DNA of 64,000 bases from Pycnococcus provasolii. Lineage: Eukaryota > Chlorophyta > Pseudoscourfieldiophyceae > Pseudoscourfieldiales. The notes under the pieces are model-generated. The model made no database searches, was not told where the DNA came from, and worked only from the letters and a program-made list of their open reading frames with translations. A program made the position numbers and the translations under genes. Of the stretch, positions 1 through 9,636 are shown piece by piece (position 1 is the first letter of the stretch; every line of letters begins with the position of its first letter). The DNA lies in the NCBI GenBank assembly GCA_049487715.1, contig CP150574.1:434001-498000 (forward strand). Reading direction: 5' to 3'.

Positions 1-1
1 G

Positions 2-148
2 CGCAAGATGGCGGCGTCGGAGCTCAAGGCGCAGCGCAAAGCAGAGCAGGAGGCGAACGTCGCCGCGAAACAGGCTGCGCGCGACGCGAAGAAGCGCGAG
101 AAGGCTGCACGAAGAAGCGGCGGCAGCGGCGGCGGCGGAGGAGGCTGA
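2..148 (+). CDS. C-terminal end of a charged, Ala/Lys/Glu-rich protein (truncated by window edge)
   Basis: Frame 2 is open from the first base and ends at TGA 146-148. It encodes about 48 residues rich in Lys, Arg, Glu and Ala (RKMAASELKAQRKAEQEANV at the start), then a glycine/serine tail. This composition suits the end of a coiled coil or a single alpha helix. The gene presumably begins left of the window; the ATG at 8 could in principle start a tiny ORF but nothing supports that. A copy of the dispersed 3'-flank repeat begins about 10 bases after the stop, as it does at other genes here. No function can be assigned. Confidence 0.45.
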   Translation, partial: RKMAASELKAQRKAEQEANVAAKQAARDAKKREKAARRSGGSGGGGGG

Positions 149-158
149 TCATTAAGAT

Positions 159-398
159 TGCTCATTCAGTAATGGAATGTACTTTGCTTTGTCCAGCGGT
201 CGTCCATTCACACCATTCAGCCCATTTCATGGCGCCACTCAGCAGCGCGTTTTTGTACATGGCGCTGGTGATTTCGAAGGGAAGGTAACCTTGATCGCGT
301 CGGTTTTCGCTGGCGTCCGGCGTGAGAGCTGCCCCGAAGCTTGCGCTTGTTGTCGTTGTTGCCATAAAGGTTAACACGACGACTGAAGACTGAAGAGT
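159..398 (+). repeat. Dispersed 3'-flank repeat, copy A (near full length)
   Basis: It begins CTCATTCAGTAATGGAATGT and continues through a CGTCCATTCACACCATTCAG block, GCGCGTTTTTGTACATGGCG, a TTTTCGCTGGCGTCCGGCG block and an AACACGACGACTGAAG block. The same blocks in the same order occur on the opposite strand at 63152-63405. Shortened versions occur at 12819-12936, 29782-29847 and elsewhere. It starts about 10 bases after the stop of the preceding gene, in that gene's orientation. Confidence 0.7.
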
Positions 399-934
399 CA
401 CATTTCGTAGTACCACTTACTGTACCGTGGTAGAGTGTACAGTAGAGCATGGTATATACCGCTGTACTAATATCTGGCGTCCAGTACAGCGCCTTGCATC
501 CGATCAAAAGCCGTGCTGGAACCTAGCGAGCTTTTACGTAGAGGTTTTGTTGTCTCCCTCTACTGTACCACTACCACTTGTACTACGAGAATGCCCGACC
601 GTACCCGTACAGTACAGTATGTACGTGGACTCGTCGCATCAGTATCCCTCGCGGGTAGGAAGTACTACCCACAAGGCCACAATTGCCTGACCGACCGCCT
701 GAGTTCGCGATCAACGCCGATTAACTCGGAAAGCCGCTCTCAATCAGCTCTCTTCATCCCGGTGGGTGATTGACTGATTGGAGAAGTGAGAGAAATGCGC
801 CTTGCAAGTTAAGTGGCATCGCCGAGCTGAATTCACGTAGTTCGCGGGTCACGTCTCCTCTCCAAACACACCAAACCCCTGATTTGTCAGGCCGCGTCTC
901 TGAGAGGGAAAGATTCTGGATCAAACTTCTGTTC
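399..934. other. Intergenic, no gene seen
   Basis: Rich in short GTAC/TACTGTAC-type motifs (repeated gtac, tactgtacc and tacagtac between about 410 and 670). Weakly open frames run through it but lack ATG starts or protein-like composition. It probably holds the upstream region of the oxidase gene starting at 935. Confidence 0.5.
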
Positions 935-2782
935 ATGTCCTTGACGCTCCGCATGGTGCGTTGGATGCTCGTTGTGGCCATCACCGTTTATCTGTGCCTT
1001 GTGCTCGTTGTGGGGGCCATGGCTGAGGTCGCCGTCGCGTCGAGCTCTCTTGGAGGCGCGGTGGCCTCAAGGGACCCAGTGCCCAGGGAAACCTCGGCCG
1101 AACCGCCCGCGCTCGCGGCCGCGCTCAAGGCGGCGTCCAAAGCGGCGTTCGCCGTCTCCACAGGGAAACCAGCAGCTCGTACCGGAGCCGGGACAGGCAC
1201 GGCAAGAGGAGAAGGAGCCGAAACGAAACCAAACGCGGAAGACGAGTGGTGGCACGCCAACGCAGCGCGCACAGTCAAACTCGGCGCGATCAACGGAACG
1301 ACGCCGACGACGGAACAGGCGCTGCTAACAACAATAAGCTCGTCGAGGTTCGTGCGCGCCGTGGGAGCGCGGAGGGCAGCCTCGACCGCTGCCGTTGGCG
1401 AAGGAGCGACGCTCGTGGGAATGGGTCGCATGGCCGCCGTCGTGGACCTCGACGAAATGGGCGGTGCGGGTGGCGAACACGCGCGATCCGTCACCGTCCA
1501 AGCTGGCATGGTGTACCGCAAGCTGGCAGAACGTCTGCGCCGCAACGGGTGGGCACTCACTTCCACGCCAGCGGACGGATCAGCGACAATCGGAGGTGCA
1601 GTGGCGGTGGCTGAGACCGGCGCACTGCACGCGGTGGCGAGCGCGCGTATCGTCCGCGCAAACGGCGAGTCGCACGTCGTCGCAAGCCCGTCGTGGCGCG
1701 GACACGGCGCCACCACCGACGACCCCAGCCGTAATGAAGCGTGGAACCCGTTCTACGGCAGCGTCGCGGCGCTCGGCGCGAGCGGCGTGATCCTCGAGGT
1801 GACGTTGAGCGTCGAGCCAACGTATGAGGTGATGAGGTGCAGGAAGGCTGCGAGCCAACCGGACCAGTGGAGCAAGCTCCCGCTGGCGGATTCCGTCGCT
1901 CGCGTCGTGCACGAGCGTCACGGCACACGGTCGTTGGTTGCGCTCGAGCGCGTTTCGAGTCGCGGTCGTGAGTCTTTGTGGAGACTCGTGCACGATACCC
2001 GCACTCGGCTCGACCTGAATGCATCGGCAGCATGCGTCGACGGAGCAGCGCCCGAAACGCTCACGTGGGATGCCGACGCGTGGACTCGCGCGGGTGTGAC
2101 ACGCGGCGACGAGGCGGCGGGTGGAGACGACGACGCATCACCTCCCCACGTATCTTCCGAATACTTCGTCGATGTGCAGGCGTGCGGCGCCACGCTCGAC
2201 GCCGTTGGCACGGCTGTGAGCTCGTCCGCGAATGCCGCCGCTGTGGTGCGGGTGGAGCTGCGCCGTGTTGCCCCCGATCGACACTGGCTTAGCCCTTGCC
2301 GCATGTCGCAGTCGCCTGAGGGATGCTGCGCGACCCGCCTCGTGTACTCCGCGGGTGCTGGACCCGCGGCGATGAACGCGGTGGCAAGCACCGTCGAGGT
2401 GGCAATCGCGCGGGCAGGCATCAGCGCGCGGCCAGGGTGGGGCTCGCTTACCATGTTCGCGCCAGCTGAGCTCGTCCGTGCGTTCGGCGCGAATCACGCG
2501 CACCACTTTGCAACGCTGGCTTCCGAGCACGACCCCGAGGCGAAGTTCCGCGCGTCGCGCAGCTTGGCGCGCGTTGTCTACGATGCGACAGGCACGGACC
2601 GCCAATCTGTGGATCCCACGAACTTCGACGGAGCGCGCGAGTCGCTGAGCAAGCAAGCTCTGCTCGAGCAGCGCCGCGAACTTGCCTTGGCGGCGAGGGA
2701 TCGCGCGGTCGAGTCGTCGATGCAAGCATTGCGCGACGCGGAGGCTGCGCGACAGAACACTCAGATACACGATGAGTTGTAG
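935..2782 (+). CDS. FAD-linked oxidase, L-gulonolactone/D-arabinono-lactone oxidase-like, membrane-anchored or secreted
   Basis: 615 residues from ATG 935 (953 is an alternative). The open frame reaches further upstream but has no ATG there. Residues about 1-30 form a hydrophobic signal or anchor (VRWMLVVAITVYLCLVLVVG). Residues about 110-290 resemble a PCMH-type FAD-binding domain: after ATLVGMGR comes VTVQAGMVYRKLAERLRRNG, then PADGSATIGGAVAVAETGAL, which matches the pattern of aldonolactone oxidases (the family that makes ascorbate). The linker at residues 30-100 is Ala-rich, and the C-terminus (HDPEAKFRASRSLARV) resembles the end of this family, followed by a charged helix. The substrate is inferred only. 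The covalent-flavin histidine seen in some relatives is not evident. Convergent with the GT90 gene, 76 bp apart. Confidence 0.7.
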   Translation: MSLTLRMVRWMLVVAITVYLCLVLVVGAMAEVAVASSSLGGAVASRDPVPRETSAEPPALAAALKAASKAAFAVSTGKPAARTGAGTGTARGEGAETKPNAEDEWWHANAARTVKLGAINGTTPTTEQALLTTISSSRFVRAVGARRAASTAAVGEGATLVGMGRMAAVVDLDEMGGAGGEHARSVTVQAGMVYRKLAERLRRNGWALTSTPADGSATIGGAVAVAETGALHAVASARIVRANGESHVVASPSWRGHGATTDDPSRNEAWNPFYGSVAALGASGVILEVTLSVEPTYEVMRCRKAASQPDQWSKLPLADSVARVVHERHGTRSLVALERVSSRGRESLWRLVHDTRTRLDLNASAACVDGAAPETLTWDADAWTRAGVTRGDEAAGGDDDASPPHVSSEYFVDVQACGATLDAVGTAVSSSANAAAVVRVELRRVAPDRHWLSPCRMSQSPEGCCATRLVYSAGAGPAAMNAVASTVEVAIARAGISARPGWGSLTMFAPAELVRAFGANHAHHFATLASEHDPEAKFRASRSLARVVYDATGTDRQSVDPTNFDGARESLSKQALLEQRRELALAARDRAVESSMQALRDAEAARQNTQIHDEL

Positions 2783-2858
2783 CAAGAATACCATGATTTT
2801 CTTTTTTCTCTCTTTGAATGATAACTTAAGAAATTACACGAGGAACGCGAGGCACACC

Positions 2859-4289
2859 CTACGCCTTTCTGCGCACGTTGCGCTTCACGACGCTCCATGT
2901 GAGCGCCTTGCCCAGCTTGAACTGGCCAGCCTTGTTATGCCGCTCGTAGCCCTTGTGGCTCGTGTACTTGACGAAGCTGCTCGACCCTTTCTGCACAAGC
3001 TCCATGTCGAAGCGCTGGTGCTTGTGCCACTCCTTGAGGTACTCCACCATGTACTTTTGGAATTCGCCGTACGCAAGAGCTTTGGTGGCCCACACCAGGT
3101 TTCGAGCCGCCATCTTCTCCGCCTCCTTGGGATGATCTTCCGCCCAGCTCACCGCGGCACTTACGTTGCCGCACATCTGCTGCTTGTTGGGCGTGTGCAT
3201 CACCTTCATGAAAGCGCCGAGATCGTAGAACGGCCGGCTGTAGACGGTCCTCCACACGGTGGAGGACATAAGCAGCAGCGCGCCGGTGGGAATCATGGGC
3301 ATGAGACCTCCGGAGAAGGTTTTACCGTCCATGTACATGACGTAGCGGTGCTGCGCGCGTCCAACCGCGGACGTGGGCTTGCCAACGTGCAGTTTGTGCT
3401 CGACCGTCTGCGCGTCGATGAACTTGCGCTGCGGGCACGCGATGAGCGTGCGCCTGACTGGGCTGGTCTTGGCGGACCCTCGCCAGAATGCCTTTCGGCT
3501 CCTCCTAGCTTCGAACGGCGCGCCGTGCGCGGCGTTGGTGATCGTTTGAAAGAGCTTCGTCCACGGCGGGTCGGCGAATCCTCCCGACTTCGCCGAGGCA
3601 CCTGGAACGTCCTCGCCCCATATGGTCCACAGCGGCCACGGTATGTCGTACGATCCATCGCCGTGCTGCGCGGGACTGAAGATGGGCGGCGGCGCCTTTT
3701 CCATGTCGCCAGGGACGTAGTCGCCCACCTTGTCGTACTCGCGCTTGAGCGCTGGGTTTTTTGGCACCTTTTTCTTCTTGGGCATCTGCGGGTCGTCCTG
3801 CGAGTTCATGACGATGTCGACGTTTGGGATGTCCTTGCCGAGCGGGCTTTCGAGCAGTTCTAGCAGGCCCCAGAGCCAGTACCAGATTCGGCTCGGTCCA
3901 CGGTTTGTGTAGTGCACGAACTTGTCGAGTCTGTCTTTGCTGTAAAGTCTCCCGTCGAGTATTTGGAATCTGTACGTGCGCATGCCAATGGAAGCGGCTT
4001 TGGCGATATGTTTGAGCGTGAAGCCGGTATCTGCCCAGTGTTTGAAGTCTTGCTGTTTGTAGTCGTGAATGGTAGGCCATCGAGGTTCCCCATTAGATGT
4101 CTTCGGATGACCTTCGGAGCCTGTCGCGATCGCCGAATACGCCCACGACGAGTGCGCTGAGCTCTCTTCGGAAACGGCCTGCGCACCACCAGCAGGTACT
4201 AGTACGAAAACCGCCAGCAAAGCGAGCAAGGTGCTACTACGAGATGGAAATGACTGAAAAGAGAGAATAATCCTGTTCGCCATGGCCAT
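2859..4289 (-). CDS. Glycosyltransferase family 90 (CAP10/POGLUT-like), secretory pathway
   Basis: 476 residues from ATG 4289 (4283 is also possible); the frame extends upstream only to a GTG. The N-terminus is a signal peptide or anchor (TLLALLAVFVLVPAGGAQA). The body matches the CAP10 domain: YRFQILDGRLY, then NVDIVMNSQDDPQM, then DGSYDIPWPLWTIWGED, a basic KAFWRGSAKTSPVRR block, HRYVMYMDGKTFSGGLMPMI and GALLLMSSTVWRTVYSRPFYD. The family transfers glucose or xylose to protein or glycan acceptors in the ER/Golgi. The aspartate/serine stretch, the RGS block and the K/R-Y-x-x-x-x-D/M-G motif are all visible, so it is probably active. The acceptor is unknown; wall or matrix glycoproteins are a reasonable inference given the neighbours. 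Confidence 0.8.
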   Translation of the reverse strand: MAMANRIILSFQSFPSRSSTLLALLAVFVLVPAGGAQAVSEESSAHSSWAYSAIATGSEGHPKTSNGEPRWPTIHDYKQQDFKHWADTGFTLKHIAKAASIGMRTYRFQILDGRLYSKDRLDKFVHYTNRGPSRIWYWLWGLLELLESPLGKDIPNVDIVMNSQDDPQMPKKKKVPKNPALKREYDKVGDYVPGDMEKAPPPIFSPAQHGDGSYDIPWPLWTIWGEDVPGASAKSGGFADPPWTKLFQTITNAAHGAPFEARRSRKAFWRGSAKTSPVRRTLIACPQRKFIDAQTVEHKLHVGKPTSAVGRAQHRYVMYMDGKTFSGGLMPMIPTGALLLMSSTVWRTVYSRPFYDLGAFMKVMHTPNKQQMCGNVSAAVSWAEDHPKEAEKMAARNLVWATKALAYGEFQKYMVEYLKEWHKHQRFDMELVQKGSSSFVKYTSHKGYERHNKAGQFKLGKALTWSVVKRNVRRKA

Positions 4290-4897
4290 GCGAGCGAGGC
4301 ACTTTGAACGCTGTGCTGTGCTGTCAGCCACGGCACCCAGATATAGAATTTAGATCTCTCTCCACGGGTGCGACTAACCTTAATCGAAACGAATAAAATG
4401 GCGTCGCGACTCGCGGGAGGATGATGGAGTGGTGGAGAAGATGTTGTGCATACAAGCAAAGCAGTTTGAGACAGACAGACAGACAGCACACGAACTTTAT
4501 TACATACCACCTTCTCCCACGGTGAACTTGGTTGGCGTTGGCGCGTATCGGCGCATGCATCTCGAGACTCGACGTACTGCTTCGTGCTCTCGACGACGAT
4601 AACGATAAATGATCAGCAGATCATCCGCGGTGACGTTCGTTCCTCCTCGGTGCTTTCATGAATCGCGCGCGTTTTCGTCTTCGTCTTCGTCTTCGTCTTC
4701 CACCTCTTCTCGTCGCCTTTTATCTCGACATACCACTAGGATGGTAAATTGGTAAGCGTATGCGGTCTTTATGCGTCCTGCATGCAGCCTGCTTTGCTTT
4801 GCTCTTTTTGCTTGCCCTGAAGTTGTCGTTGTCCATTTTCGTCCCTTGTTGTTGAAACCTCCTCCCCTTCACTCTTCAAAGGCAGTCCACGGGCTCC
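4290..4897. promoter_or_regulatory. Divergent intergenic region with microsatellites
   Basis: Separates two divergently transcribed genes, so it presumably carries both promoters. It contains a CAGA repeat near 4470-4487 and a CTTCGT hexamer repeat at about 4675-4700. No clear TATA box could be placed. Confidence 0.35.
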
Positions 4898-5525
4898 ATG
4901 GCGGACGCCTCAAGCGAAGTACGTGTTTGCTTGCTTTTTGTGTACATTAGTGCGGTGTCATGTCGTTGGTGTGCTGGCTTGGCTTGGCTTGATTTGTGCG
5001 TCCCTTGCGGTTGTTTGCAGGCGGGGCGTGTGCGTGTGCGTGTCTCGAATGCCGTACTTCTCACAAAAGCGACGGCGAGTGTCATGGAGGGGGGCGTTCA
5101 CGCGGCAAGGGGAAGCTGTCTGGTCCTTGCTTTGTTGTTTTCAACGTGCGTGCGCGCGTAAGACCCTGTACTCACAACAACAAAAACCTTCCCGCTGGTT
5201 CCCTATCGTATCGTTTCACGTGTCGCAGGATGTGATGGCCGAAGCGGAGAAGTTTGACTTGCAGCTGGAGACGAAGCAGCTCGCGGAGCTGCAGGAGAGC
5301 CGCAACGAGCTTCTTTCGCGCGTGCAGTCTTTGAAGAAGGACCTTCAGGACTGGCGGCACAAGCTCGACAGCCAGGTATCGACGTACCGGAGCGAGTTGG
5401 GCGAGCTTCGCGGCACTTTGAATAGCGAGGTTGAGCAGTTACGGACGGAGTTCCAGGACTTGCGGGCAACGTTGAAGCAGCAGTTAGATGCCACCGCGAG
5501 TTTGGCTGCGGCGGACGAGAACTGA
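4898..5525 (+). CDS. Small conserved coiled-coil protein (spliced, about 105 aa)
   Basis: Two-exon model: exon 1 is 4898-4918 (ATG GCG GAC GCC TCA AGC GAA, MADASSE). The intron is 4919-5228 (GTACGT donor, TGTCGCAG acceptor, 310 bp, phase 0). Exon 2 is 5229-5525. The join is in frame and gives MADASSE followed by DVMAEAEKFDLQLETKQL, then a continuous heptad-like helix with LQESRNELLSRVQSLKKDLQ and SELGELRGTLNSEVEQLRTE. Without splicing there is no sensible N-terminus. It reads like a conserved short plant/algal coiled-coil protein. I do not recognise a name; its role may be structural or scaffolding. Confidence 0.65.
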
Positions 5526-5541
5526 GAACTGCCTGAGGCAT

Positions 5542-5572
<31 letters not shown>

Positions 5573-5825
5573 GAACAGAAAAGAAGTAAAAATAACTTAC
5601 ACGTAAGGTAGAGCCATACACTATTAATTAAATAATATGCTAGCGTAGCGTGGTGGGCTCACGGGTCATGCATGGCGCCATGCATGGCTCCAAGGGACAC
5701 GCCCATGGTGCCATGCATGGGGAGGCTCCAGGAGGGGAGGGTCTCGAGGCCGCGGGAAGGAACTCCTTGAAGTTCGAACCTGTTCTCGCGAGAAGCTCAG
5801 TCCTGGGAAGTAGGGGGAACAGGTA
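5526..5825. other. Intergenic with short palindromes
   Basis: An (AAAAC)n tract at 5541-5570 follows the stop. Between 5665 and 5722 are nested palindromes built on CATGCATGG and CATGGCGCCATG, so the strand can fold on itself. No gene seen. Confidence 0.45.
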
Positions 5826-5945
5826 GGGTTTTTGGTTAGGGTTTTAGGTGATTGGGTTAGGGTTAGGGTTAGGGTTAGGGTTATTGGGTTAGGGTTATTG
5901 GGTTATAGGGTTATTGGGTTAGGGTTATTGGGTTATTGGGTTTTA
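5826..5945 (+). repeat. Interstitial telomere-like repeat tract (TTAGGG/TTATTGGG)
   Basis: About 120 bp of degenerate telomeric repeat: runs of GGTTAGGGTTAGGG interspersed with GGTTATTGGGTTAGGG and GGTTTTAGG variants. It lies left of the gag-like fragment; a second short tract lies to its right at 7214-7243 in the same orientation. Confidence 0.85.
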
Positions 5946-6834
5946 GGGGGGGCCAGTATTGCCAATGAAGGTCATCTTTTACACAAACCGAAATTAAAAC
6001 CAAAAGTAGGTCTCCTGCTCCAGTAACCAACTATAGTCAACAGGGAGGGAGGGTGGGAGGTTGTTTGCGAAGCAAGCAACCATGGATCTAGCGGTTTCCC
6101 GTCGTCTCCGCGCTCGACGTCCAGCTCTCCTTCGACGTAAGTCGCTAAATTGTTGTAGGTAGTAGACCTTAAGGTGAAGAAAGTGCTTAAGGTAAAAAGG
6201 TTTGTTACTAGAATGAAAGTAAAAAGCAGAGGTAGGGAAGAGGAGAAGGCCTAGGAGGCCTCCAAGAAGACTAGGGAGCAAAGCATGAGGGTCCATGCTT
6301 TGAACCATGAGCCATTCAAAAGAGTGGAGAAAAGGAACGGAAAGAATGTCGACATGCATGTGCAATCCATGCTTTGCAACTTATAACCATAAAATATAAC
6401 CATGAAGAAAGTCACGTGATCTAGGAGACGATCACGTGATGAGCCAAAACAAACTATAACGAGACCAAATAACCAAACCAAAAGATATCATCCAAGAACC
6501 TGGTCACGCTCGCGGCCGTCGCACTTGTCACGCCTCAGTTGTGACGGCAAAGTTGACCTTAAGGTGTAGTGAACGGTTGGAATGGCGGTTACAGTTAAGG
6601 GGAAAAGGTCCCGGTCCCGGGGAGAGGGAAAAAAGGGGGGTGACAAGGACTAGGGGATCTAACTAAATCTCCCTCCACGTCATGCCCTTCCACGTCATGA
6701 CCCCAGTAGGGGTTTGCACCGCCTTGGCGCCACGCCCCAAGTCCCCAACTGGGGGTTTGCACCACATCAGTATAGCCGTGATTTCGTCCTGTAGTGAGAC
6801 CCATATCGTAGTTTTGAACTTGAAGAATATCTGC
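5946..6834. other. Probable transposon-derived DNA, no intact gene
   Basis: Composition differs from neighbouring genes. Palindromic CACGTGAT motifs occur at about 6412-6440, along with the repeated elements CATGCTTTG and CCTTAAGGTG. The weakly open frames do not read as proteins. It continues 3' of the gag-like fragment and is probably part of the same inserted element. Confidence 0.35.
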
Positions 6835-7200
6835 TCACCCGTTATGACTTATGTCTTCCAAGGTGTCGTCCTGGTTGACTACGGCTGCCCAGTCTTCAAG
6901 TTGCAGTAGATACAGCCTCGGGGTACGCTTCCCTTGACGTGCGGATTTGAACTGGTCGAACGCTTTCTGGCCGGCAGGTTTGATCCTATAAGTGTCGATG
7001 ATCAGCTGCTCAAAGTCCTTGATAGTCTTAGGAGCTTCGCCCTTGCGTTCCAGAGTGATGAGCGAGCGTGCCAGTCGGCCTTTAGCCATCTCTCTCCTCT
7101 CTCCTCCCTCACCTTTTTTTTGGTCGCCTCTCTCGCGTCCCGTTTTTTTTCTAGATGCCCCAAAAGGGCCGGGGAAAAAAAAACCACCCCAATTAAACAA
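6835..7200 (-). pseudogene. LTR-retrotransposon gag-like fragment
   Basis: The translated segment from about ATG 7089 reads MAKGRLARSLITLERKG, then TIKDFEQLIIDTYRIKP, then AFDQFKSARQGKRTPRLYLL and QLEDWAAVVNQDDTL. The order F..LI..Y, then QFKSARQG, then a Y..QLEDW helix, then a D resembles the retrotransposon gag core (Ty3/gypsy type). It stops after about 85 residues. No zinc knuckle, protease or reverse transcriptase follows, so it is a relic. Telomere-like tracts flank the element on both sides. Confidence 0.4.
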
Positions 7201-7213
7201 GTAGAACTGAAGA

Positions 7214-7243
7214 TTAGGGTTATTGGGTTAGGGTTAGGGTTAG
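7214..7243 (+). repeat. Interstitial telomere-like repeat, right edge
   Basis: GGGTTATTGGGTTAGGG followed by two more GTTAGG units, the same motif mix as 5826-5945. It lies about 75 bp before the Rab escort protein start codon. Confidence 0.8.
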
Positions 7244-7318
7244 GCTCTTCCTCCCCCTTCTTTCTCCCTCCATTTGTCGTTCTCCTCCTCCCGTCGTCGT
7301 TTCATTATTCTTGTCAAG

Positions 7319-9282
7319 ATGGCGGAATCCTGCTCCTCCGCGATGGATGATGATGGCCTCGGTATGATATCTCCCACACGGTTTGACGTCGTCATACTAG
7401 GTACCTCAACTCCCATGAGCCTGTTAGCGGCTTCCCTATCTGCTTCGTCGTTTGGTGGGTTAGGTGGTGGTCATGGTGGTCATTTCTCAGTTCTGCAGCT
7501 TGATTCGGCGTCATTTTACGGTGGCTTTGATGCATCTCGATCCATCAAGGAGTGGTGCTCCTCTCCTAAGATGTTACGTGATGGTGGAAGTGCGGGTGGT
7601 GATATGGGTGAACTAGGGATTGTTCACCTTCAGGTGGAGAAACCTGGTTGTAAGGCGGATTTGCAGGAATCAGAGGCGACTCATCACACCCTGGGGAGCC
7701 GCCTTCTGGTGCGTGCGTTTCTGAGGAGGAGGAGGAGGAAGAAAAGTGGTCGCGCATCCTTGTTGACGCCGGCGCGCCGAGAAACGCGCACGCCGCGGGT
7801 GCCATGGTGCGTGCACTCGCGAGAAGCCAGGCGGGCAGACATACCGAATTCCAGCTGAACGACGCCGTGCTATGCCTCGGCGAAGATGGGAAGTTTGTCA
7901 AGGTGCCTTTCAGCCGCGCGGACGTCTTCACGAGCGCCGCGATGCCCGCCGCTGATAAGCGCGCGCTGATGCGTGCCCTTGCGCCGCTCGCGCGAGGAAG
8001 CCGTGGCGCGCTGGGCGGCGAGGATGGCGCAGGGCCGCAGTGCCAGCCAGCGGCACCGACGCAGGCACCTGATGCTTCCGCCCGCGGCGACGACAGCAGC
8101 AGCTCCTCACCCGTCAGTGCCGCAGCCTTCCGCGAACACGCTGAGCGTGCGTACGGCATGCGACGCACGCTTGCCGACGCGCTGACGTACGCCGTGGCAT
8201 TGGCGCCGCACGCGGGCGTGCCTCCACCGAATGCGCCAGACTGCCACAGCCTCGCGCGTCGCTTCCTGCACTCGTCTGGTGCCTTTGGACAAGGAACGAG
8301 CCCGCTTCTGGTTCCACTGTACGGCTCCGCGGAGGTGGCGATGGCGCTGTGCCGCATGGCGGCTGTGAAGGGCGCGATTCAAGTGCTGCGTCGCGGCGTG
8401 TCTCAAGTCGACGACGGTGGAATCACAACCACCACGGGCCAGCGCATCGAGTGTAGGTCGGTGATACTGCCTGCAAGCAAGCTTTCGGAGCTCGTGACGT
8501 CGGCAGCCGATTGCGTGACTTGCACGCACGTCGCGAGGTCCGCGCATCTGCTCGATGCGCCTCTTTCGTTTGAGGGGTCGGCTGGAGTTTCCGGCAATCG
8601 CATTCTTGCGGTGTACCCACCTTCGGAAGCTTACACGGATGCGCCGTTGTTCCTCGAGCAGAGGCAGCACAGAGAGCGTGGCTGCTTGTACTGGACGGTT
8701 TACATGAGCACAGTTCTGCCTTCTCCACTCGATGCATCTGCGCGCGACGCGTCGTTCGACGCGATGCGACGCGCGCTTCGCGTGGCTTCTGGAGGCGCGC
8801 TGTTCCCTGCGGATGGCGACAGTGCACGACACAGGAGCGTGGACGACGACTCTGCTGCACCGCGCAGGCTTTGGAGTGCGTGGTACGTGCAAGAATCGTA
8901 CACCGCGTCGTCGTCGACGACTGACTTTCTCCCATCGAATGTCACCGTGGTGGACGACGTCAACGCGTCGCCCCACTTCGAGAATGCGTGCACGAGCGCG
9001 TCTGTGGCTTTGCTTCGCGTTCTGGAGACGCTTGGTGGTAGCGTTGATACTTCGGAGACTGCTGTTGACGAAGACGGCGACGTCTCCGCCGAGCAGACAG
9101 CTGCGCGTTTGTTTCGCGCGGTTGCGGACCCTGACGTGGACACGTTGAGCGATCCTGTGGATAGCGCTGCTGAGAAGTCTGATGCTGCCGATGGCAAAAG
9201 GGCGTACGAGCTTGCTGACTACGACGACTTTGGCGACATCGACTTGTTGGAGGCGGCGGACGCGCTTCTTGCAGATTCTTAA
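7319..9282 (+). CDS. Rab escort protein (GDI/CHM superfamily), one short intron
   Basis: Model: exon 1 7319-7607, intron about 7608-7666 (GTGAAC...TTTGCAG, 59 bp), exon 2 7667-9282, giving about 634 residues. Exon 1 carries the Rossmann strand FDVVILGTSTPMSLLAASLS, then VLQLDSASFYGGFDAS, the usual REP opening. Exon 2 gives an acidic EEEEEEKWSRILVDAGAPRN, then GAMVRALARSQAGRHTEF, the GDI-type domain, and VPLYGSAEVAMALCRMAA. Without the intron the two halves are in different frames. REP presents newly made Rab GTPases to geranylgeranyl transferase; GDI alone is shorter (about 450 aa), so the acidic insert and the long C-terminus favour REP. The dinucleotide motif is weak (LGTS rather than LGTG). 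The exact donor could be another in-phase GT nearby. Confidence 0.78.
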
Positions 9283-9636
9283 AAAGTATAGTAAAGTAAT
9301 GTAAAGTACTGTAATGTTGTATGTCCTGTACATGTCCTGTATGTATGTTTATTGTTTTGTATGGTACCGTATGGTGGTTGCTATATAGGCCTCCTGGAAT
9401 AGACATGATGCTGCCCCTCTTCCCCTAAGAAGGTAATCCCCGAACGATGATGGATTTGCTTGTGCCCATGTTGTGGGAACCCCTTCCAATCCCTAACCCC
9501 TATTCCTATTGTCCCCTCTGGCTGTCTGTCCCTCTACGATAGAGGGCCCCCGTCATCTTATCCAGTGTACTCGACTGGTTTCTCGTGGCGGCGGCGTCTT
9601 CATTTTCATTGTTGTGTCCACGGATCCTGTTCCTCG

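Noticed and set aside
770-934. Upstream extension of the FAD oxidase
   Set aside because: Starts at TTG and lacks conservation; signal anchor starts after 935.
988-2794. Long opposite-strand frames over the FAD oxidase gene
   Set aside because: GC-rich codons leave complementary frames open; translations are Arg/Ala/Ser-rich with no domains.
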